Of a stretch of 64,000 bases of DNA, positions 57,951 through 64,000 are shown piece by piece (the stretch's first letter is position 1; each line of letters begins with the position of its first letter). Made by a program: the position numbers and the translations under genes. The notes beneath the pieces are model-generated. The model was not told the DNA's origin, did not search any database, and saw only the letters and a list, made by a program, of their open reading frames with translations. The stretch spans positions 3,038,001 to 3,102,000 of the forward strand of contig OZ017746.1 in assembly GCA_963969365.1 (NCBI GenBank). Direction: 5' to 3'. Source of the DNA: Asterochloris sp. CNOR1. Taxonomy: Eukaryota > Chlorophyta > Trebouxiophyceae > Trebouxiales > Trebouxiaceae.

Positions 57951-59124
57951 ATGGATCAGATATACAAATGGCTCGCTCAGAGGGCGCTCGATGCCTCAGA
58001 GCGCACACAGAGCAAGTACAAGCGTCACGCTTCTCTGGTCCCCTATAATGTGGGTTCCCTGCAAATGCAGTACACAGAGACGCAGACAGGCCTACTTGGT
58101 TTGCAGGCTCATTGTTGGCATTGCTGGCATCCCAGGCTCTGGCAAATCCACCACCGCTACAGCAGTGGCAGCCAAGATCAATGCGCTGCGGCCACGTCTT
58201 GATGGCAAAGAGGTGGCTGTGGCGATCGGCATGGATGGTAAGTGCGCCTCCCAGCCAAAGGCATGCAGCTGCAGCGTATTCCTGGTGAACAGCCACACCT
58301 TCATCCGGCCAGAAAATGGCATCAGCTGCTGCAGTGCAGGCTTCCACTTCTACCAGCGGCAGCTAGACACCTTTCCTGACCCCCAGCAGGCACATGCAAG
58401 GCGGGGAGCGCACTTTACATTTGATGCTGATGGATTTGTCCGAGCCGTAACGCAAATTCGATATCAAGGTGGGTTCTAACACACAGGCTGTGCTGCACAG
58501 TCTCCTTTCTGCTGCCAGCAGTGCTGCTGCTGAAGACACATTGCAGTGGAAGCCTTTGACGGCATGGAGCTGCAGGGAAAGCTTGCCTGCCCAGCTTTGA
58601 CCATGGGGTGGGCGACCCTGTGGACTCAGACATTGAGGTTACACAGGCTCATAAGGTGGTGCTTATTGAGGGCAACTACCTGCTGCTGGGTGAGTCATGC
58701 TTGCACTGGTGCTGCCTGCACGCTAACTCCACAGCGAGAGCCCTGCTGCTGGCCTGATGGCCCTGCAGGCTTTCGTGTGCATGGCGTGCAGGGCCAGCCT
58801 TGCTTGCATCTGCGTCGCCTCTCTGCAAGCAGGTGGGAGACTGCCACTTAGTCTGCTGCTGACACTTTGCCCACTGCTGCTGCAGACATTCCACCCTGGC
58901 ACCAGCTCACGTCCCTTTTTGATGACAGCTGGTTCATCGATTGTGCGTTAGAGGTGGCCATGCGCAGAGTCATTGCCAGGCAGATGGGGCATGGCAGGGC
59001 ACAGCAGGAGGCAGTGCATAGAGTGAACAGCAATGACAGGCCCAATGCTGAGCTCATAATGCAGACAGCTCCTCGCGCGCAACTCCTTGTCAGTGGCCCC
59101 AACGAACAGACACCTGCAACATGA
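57951..59124 (+). CDS. Uridine kinase / YFH7-like P-loop nucleoside-type kinase
   Basis: It belongs to the phosphoribulokinase/uridine kinase superfamily, close in motif order to fission yeast SPAC227.14 and yeast YFH7; the substrate is not established. Exon 1 (57951 to about 58055) reads MDQIYKWLAQRALDASERTQ. Exon 2 (about 58107-58237) has the Walker A motif IVGIAGIPGSGKSTT and ends AVAIGMDG. Exon 3 (about 58340-58468) has FHFYQRQLDTFPD and AHARRGAHFTFDADGFVRA. Exon 4 (about 58545-58690) has FDHGVGDPVDSDIEV and VVLIEGNYLLL. The last exon (about 58884-59124) has DIPPWHQLTSLFDDSWFIDC, MRRVIARQMGHG and NDRPNAELI. This is the family set in the correct order and looks intact. An exon-like piece at about 59218-59280 (VRVNNFDIDWRLCAYEAR) could be 3' UTR or an extra exon. 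Confidence 0.88.
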
Positions 59125-60170
59125 ACCCATGTCTTGGCAGCATGCAGTTCACTTGCATGCTGGCTACAGTGCTGCTCACCCATCATGCATTTCATGGGTG
59201 CCACTTCTCCACATCAGGTCAGGGTCAACAATTTTGACATTGATTGGCGTCTGTGCGCGTACGAGGCTCGTCTGCAACCTTGAGAGCAACGTGAGTCACC
59301 GCAGAGCAGCTTGCTTTGCACAGATCAGCATCGATAGCCAGCTCCGACAACCTTGATCAAATTCGGTAGCCGGCAGACTAGTGATGTCAGATGGTCGATG
59401 CTGACATGCAGGGAGCTAGCTAACATAGCCTGCTTCGAGATCAACAGTGATCAGACCCCGCTTGAGAAGGACCCTGAGCGACACCATAGCAGCATCATTG
59501 GAAGGCGTTAGAGGACTTCATCGTAGCATGTCAGGTGACAGCAGCGCCGCTGCACTGTGAGTCAGGTGACAGGAGGTGGGAGTCCCAAGGTCAGGAAGAG
59601 GTCCAGGACTGATAGGCCTGGATTCAGCCAAGAGTGTATGCAGCTCCCCTTGCTAGCAGGTGTTTCTGATGTCTCAGAGTGCACCTGACCTGTACCTGTC
59701 ATGACACATGATGAATGTCAGCATTTGTGAATCTAGGGCAGCCGCCATGCTGGTTGCATGGGTCCTGCCTGCAGGGACGGCAGCCTGCTAGTGTAGAGCA
59801 GTGTGAAGGCACACAAGCACTTTGTCGCTGTCTGCAGGCATCAAACAGACCAAGGCCTCACTGCATGTTGGCATATCATGCTAGTGCAGTGGTACTGTCT
59901 GACGGCATGCAGGACATAAATCATGGCAGCAGCAAGACCTCCAGCCAGCATTGGGCCTGGCAGAACACAACAAAGCCTCGCTGTGCACTGACTGGCCCAC
60001 GTCATCTTGTGGTGCTGGCCTGCCCAAGCTGACCTCATGGGTGCTGCCTGTTGGCACACTACACCACTGAAGCCCTTGACATGTCCTGCATGCATGCAGC
60101 ACAATGAAGTGCCAGTGGCAAGGACATCCCAGCCACTAAGTGAAGTAAAGACCCTTGCTGACCTGCAGAG
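59125..60170. other. Intergenic region between two plus-strand genes
   Basis: About 1 kb with no gene I can support. TGCAG-type acceptors at about 59773 and 59838 resemble the acceptors at 60182 and 60291, so the first exons of the next gene may lie in its right half. I see no RNA gene or repeat element. Confidence 0.45.
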
Positions 60171-63100
60171 GTGCTGTCTGTAGGCATTCAGCGCACCCTC
60201 AGAGGCATCCTGGCCACATGTGCCTTCACACAGCAGAATCTGCTCACACTCGTGTGGACCAAGCATCATGATCTCCTAGTCCCATCTGCAGGCACACAGC
60301 ACAACCCGCTCGCCAATGGCGAAGACCTTCTAGCCAGCATGTGCCCCGACCTCTTTGGCAGCTACCCCATCAAAGCCCCGAGCCTGGAGCACCTCAGTGA
60401 CCCCAACACATATGCCAGCCTGCTGCACAACCCGTGGGCACCCTGGCACCTTCAGGGCCCGGCCTCCCCAGCAGCAGCAGCAGCCGCCCCGGGCATGAGG
60501 GACCCCTCCGCATTTACCTGGTGGTCAGACAGGAGCGGCAGCAGCACCCCATCCGGCAAACGTGTGGCCGCAGTAGGGCTGCACCAGGCCACCAGCCTTG
60601 CCCCGGCCACCCCTGCCAGCCTGCCCCTCCCCAGCCAGGGAAGTAGCCTGTCAGCAGCACCCGGGGGGACCAGGACCCAGCTGGACCCCTCAGAGCTGAT
60701 GGTCCACCATGGGATGCAGCCAGCCTCCCTCCTGGCACCCGCGCAGAGCGCGCTGCCAGCTCTGCATGCGCTGCACGCGCCCAGGGGGCTCCCCCTGCAC
60801 ACTGGCAGCAGCTCCTTGGCCGATGTGACCCCCATCCGCCCCTCAGCGCCCCGCAGGGCTGCCTCCCTGCCGCCTGCCTGTCACCGACTTAAGCAGGCAG
60901 TCCCTGCACCCCCTGGAGCGCTGCAGCCCGGCCCAGGCCTGCACAGCGACGCCTCTGCGCCTGCCTCCCAGCTGCATTGCCCGCCCCTGCCAGGCCACGC
61001 AGGGAGCCAGACCCTGCTGCACAAACTGCACCAGAATTTTAGACCCCTCCTGAATACTTCAGCTGAGGTGGCAGGCAGCAGAGTGGTGCCTGTGGCAGTC
61101 TACTTCCCCTCCCAAGGCATGCAAGGCAGCCAGCATGGAGAGGCTGCTTCAGACGAGGAGGGCATGTGGGAACGGGAGGGCTCCAAAAAGCAGGATGAGG
61201 ACGAGCCCTATTTTGGCCTGGTGGCGCCAGAGAGCCGGTCCGATGCAGAACGTGATCCAGATTACAGCCCCCGCAGCCCAGCAAAACAACAAGCCCCTCT
61301 GCCCCTTGCAGCTGGGGGCCCTGACAGCCAGCCAGGCTCGGTCAGCAGCACGTGCAGGCAGCAGGTGAAGCAGTGCCAGAGCAGGCCCGGGGCCAGGGGC
61401 CTGGTGCGCAGGCGGCGGGTCACAGCGGCGGCTGAGCAGCACCCGGGCCTCCTGGCAACCTCTGAGCCCCTGGAGGGGCTGGGGGAGCAGACTGCTGCTG
61501 CCGCTGGCTCTGGCTTTGGCTCTGGCTTTGGGCAAGCTGAGGCTGCTGCAGGCATGGAGTACTCTGCCTGCCCACTGTCACCTGCCAAGCAGGCAGACCA
61601 GGCCCATGTTGAGCCCATGACAGAGCACCTGACAGAGCAGCCTGTCTGCAGCCCCCTGCCAGCCAGCTGGGCTGCTGCAGAGGCTCTGGGAGGCCTGCAC
61701 CCGCATGACCCGGCCCACCCGACTGCCCACCTGACCCTCCAGCAGCTGTCCAGTGCGGCGGGCAGAGTGTGGGATTCTATGAGCGTCCCAGCCCTGCCTA
61801 ACCACTGCCTGAGCAGCCCCCTGCAGGGCCTCGAGACGTACGCCGGGGTGGCCACTAGGAATCCAGGCAGAGACGAGACCGTGCGCGACATGGAGAAGCA
61901 GATGCACGCGGCTGCTGCGTCAGCAAACGTCAGCGCAGGAACACCAGCCTGGGTGCGGCCCGCAGCCCAGATGCTGTCACCGGTCGGCAGTCGAGTGCGT
62001 CCTGTAAGCCAGCAGCACAGCCCGCCCAGCACTCCCAACCCCTCAGCTGCACCCACCATTGCGGACGGCAGTGCAGCTCTGCTGCAGACTCAGCTGCGGG
62101 AGTCTGAGGCTGGCCAGGGCAGTAGGCAGGGGCTTCTGGAGCTGCCCTGCGCAGCTGCCAGCAGCCTGCCAGGCTCTGCCAGCCTGGCTCCTGACCAGCG
62201 CCCGGCTGCAGAGCGAGGCAGCAGCCTGTCGGCCCAAGGCATGCCAGCAGGAGTGGCCTACGCAGGTGGCTCTGTCACCCTGCCCCTGCACGACTTCCTG
62301 CAGTTGCTGGCCTGCTCCCAGGGGGCCGTCCCCGAGGCTGCAGCTGCAGCGGTCGTCAAGGGCCAACAGACACTTCGCAGCATGGGTGGCAATGCGGGCC
62401 ATGCACAGGCAGCCCAGCAGGCCAGCGCTGCAGGGCTCAACTTCCCTGCAACTGCCAGGGAGCCTTTCTTGGCCGGCGCACAGAGGGGGCAGCCTGCTGA
62501 AAAGGTGGGTGGCTGTTCGTTTTGAGGGACTGCCGGCGTGCATGGTGGGCACTCCTGCAAGCTGGTCACAGAAGAGGCCGCAAGCCAGGGGAGCTGGTGG
62601 CTGTCTCTGGGGCAACACTGACTTTACGCATGGCGTGCTTCTGCAACGAGCACAAGCTGAGGCACGGGCGGGGGAATATCTGCCAGGAAGGTGGGTGACT
62701 GTCTTTGTTGGGCGACTTACTGCCCCCTGAGCTGCACTCTGCAACAGCCAGCTGGGCAGAGGTTTGCAGCCTGCCAGGAATGCGGGCAGCCGCAGATTGA
62801 CGAGGGAGAGTTTTGGTACAGGCAGGAGCAATAGCTGCGTATAGCCTGGCTGCTGCTATCAATCAGTGCAAGGTGCATGCGGGCCCCACCCAAGTCTCCA
62901 ATCTGCAAAGGGCTTAGGAATCCACAATCAATCGTCACCATCCGGCTCAAGACGCCCTGCTCTTTGTTGGCAGGACAGGACACCTGTTGCAGCCAGGCAA
63001 GCCCAACCCGAGTCGATGCCTTGTGGCTGGGTGCCAGCTGTAACATGTAGATGTGCTGCCTGCAACTGAGCTACTGCACCTGGGATTGCCAGCCAGCCAA

Positions 63101-64000
63101 GCTAAAAGGAGCTCATGGCTCACACGCCGGAGCAAACCTTCACCTTTTCTGCCGTAAGGCTACTGCGTGTGCTGCAGTTGCCATTTCGATGTCCTTGTCA
63201 ATCCTGTGTCCATGTCACATCTCACCAGGTAAAGGACCCCCCAAAGCTGGGCTGCAGGAGACATGTGACAGGCTGGTGGAGGAGGCGGAGGACCTGCTGG
63301 CCGGGGGTTTTGCCAATGCAGATGATGAGTCAGGGGAACAGAAAGGGAGAGCCTCCCCTCCAGCTGCTGACCTTGAGCTGCAGGCAGGGGCAGCCCTGCT
63401 CAGAACCAAGCCCAGGTGCAGAGCAATTGATGACTTGGCTGACCCCCAGCATGAGCAGGGTGCTGGGGGTGGCAGCAGGCCTCAGGGCACAGAGCTCACT
63501 GCTGTAGCACTGGACGGGGTGGCAGCAAGCGCTGCTGCTGCCAAGGGGTGCTTCCTGCAGGGCAGCATGCCGAAGGGCGCGGGCTCGGCCCAGGCTGCCC
63601 TGCGGGCTGCAAAACAGCAGCATGCTGCGCGGGGCCAGATGCCTGCATGCAAGGCGCCCAGTGGTGCTGCTGCAGTCAGCTGCAAGCTGAAGCCAGGGGC
63701 AGACGCCGCCCTGGCAGAGCTTGGGGAGGTGCTGCATGGAGAAGGGCGCAGGCTGACTTGCGGCATGGCGCACACTCTGGGGGGCTGGGGCCAGCCTGAG
63801 GCTGCCCAGGCCACTGTCCATGCCTCTGCCCAGGCCCAGGTTGCGAAGGTCCCGGGGGGGCAGAAAGCCCCCAGGGCGCAAGCTGGCCAGGGGCAGCACA
63901 GGGCCTCAAAGGCTCCGGCTGCCAAGCAGGAGCAGGGGGCCCCCAAGGCTCAGGCCATCAAGGTAGACCTGGGGGCCGTCAAGCCAGGCGATCGTTGCAG
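60171..64000 (+). CDS. Unidentified long, Ala/Pro/Ser-rich protein, 3' partial
   Basis: I do not recognise the family. One unusually long uninterrupted exon (acceptor at about 60291, donor at 62504/62505) encodes about 740 residues, rich in Ala, Ser, Pro, Gln and Gly, probably mostly disordered. Its most ordered-looking stretch is near the start (LLASMCPDLFGSYPIKAPSL, then YASLLHNPWAPWH). Acidic SDEEGMWEREGSKKQDEDE (about 61150) and basic RGLVRRRRVTAAAEQ (about 61400) patches follow. A second large exon opens after an acceptor near 63229 (LQETCDRLVEEAEDLLAGGF) and stays open, Ala/Gly/Lys-rich, to the window edge. The methionine at 60171 is the first available but may not be the true start. 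In the ~2.2-kb exon all three minus-strand frames are broken into pieces, which supports plus-strand coding. Confidence 0.6.
62485..62720 (+). repeat. Exon-end/donor duplication in the 3'-most gene
   Basis: The long exon end and donor at 62493-62520 (CTGCTGAAAAGGTGGGTGGC) has a decayed second copy at about 62677-62705 (CTGCCAGGAAGGTGGGTGAC), about 185 bp downstream. Both are followed by TGT(C)TT(C)GTTTTG/TGTTGGG-type sequence. Confidence 0.6.

Noticed and set aside
59218-59280. Extra final exon of the P-loop kinase (VRVNNFDIDWRLCAYEAR)
   Set aside because: The family motif order is complete with NDRPNAELI and a stop at 59122-59124. This piece follows that stop and is more likely 3' UTR.
1-64000. 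Transposons, virus-like elements, tRNA or rRNA genes
   Set aside because: I looked for reverse transcriptase, integrase, transposase and capsid motifs, terminal repeats and tRNA-like cloverleaf blocks and saw none I could support.

Overview
The window is nuclear DNA of a eukaryote, most likely a green alga (Chlorophyta, Trebouxiophyceae-like). This rests on moderately GC-rich sequence full of CTG/CAG-type words, very dense small introns with GTGAG-type donors and an almost invariant TGCAG acceptor, no bacterial-style operons, and plant/algal versions of several families (an F-box/SMI1/ApaG protein of SKIP16 type, and a TIPIN/Swi3 protein with a CCHC zinc knuckle). Species and phylum assignment is inference.

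Layout, left to right: (1) acetyl-CoA synthetase, 5'-truncated by the window edge (+, 1-6918); (2) SKIP16-like F-box/ApaG protein (-, 7284-11298) with unexplained exon-like pieces upstream; (3) TIPIN/Swi3 replication-fork protein with a repeat tail (+, 12378-15778); (4) unidentified, possibly ciliary small protein (+, ~16239-17455); (5) V-ATPase subunit H (-, 17617-22494); (6) DHH/DHHA1 phosphoesterase (+, 23619-25389); (7) NEDD8 protease SENP8/DEN1 (-, 25413-26550); (8) a ~20 kb gene for a giant coiled-coil protein with an axonemal dynein light chain-like region (+, 26740-46653); (9) UVRAG/VPS38-like autophagy/endosome protein (-, 46703-53410); (10) URI prefoldin-like protein (+, 53550-54899); (11) F-box protein with a propeller-like C-terminus (-, 55014-57618); (12) uridine kinase/YFH7-like P-loop kinase (+, 57951-59124); (13) a long low-complexity protein running off the right edge (+, ~60171-64000). 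Genes alternate between strands with very tight convergent ends (23, 49, 115 and 161 bp) and short divergent promoters (139, ~190 and 332 bp). I see no tRNA, rRNA, CRISPR array, virus-like element or recognisable transposon.

Functional themes: three genes belong to cullin-RING/NEDD8 biology (two F-box proteins and SENP8), two to endomembrane function (V-ATPase H, UVRAG), and one or two look ciliary. Nothing in the sequence shows these form a regulated cluster.

The most striking signal is not a gene. Many introns are built from decaying tandem copies of the neighbouring exon edge together with its splice site, in units of roughly 60-185 bp (mostly 85-125). Donor-side arrays occur in the acetyl-CoA synthetase gene, the coiled-coil gene (including a 27-base perfect copy 109 bp away) and gene 13; acceptor-side arrays occur in SKIP16, V-ATPase H, UVRAG and repeatedly in the coiled-coil gene. 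A same-sized 123-bp unit is expanded in frame inside the TIPIN exon. This suggests local tandem duplication across exon-intron junctions as a running mode of intron growth and a source of alternative splice sites. All exon borders are hand-read from splice consensus and family similarity; they are approximate except where stated.
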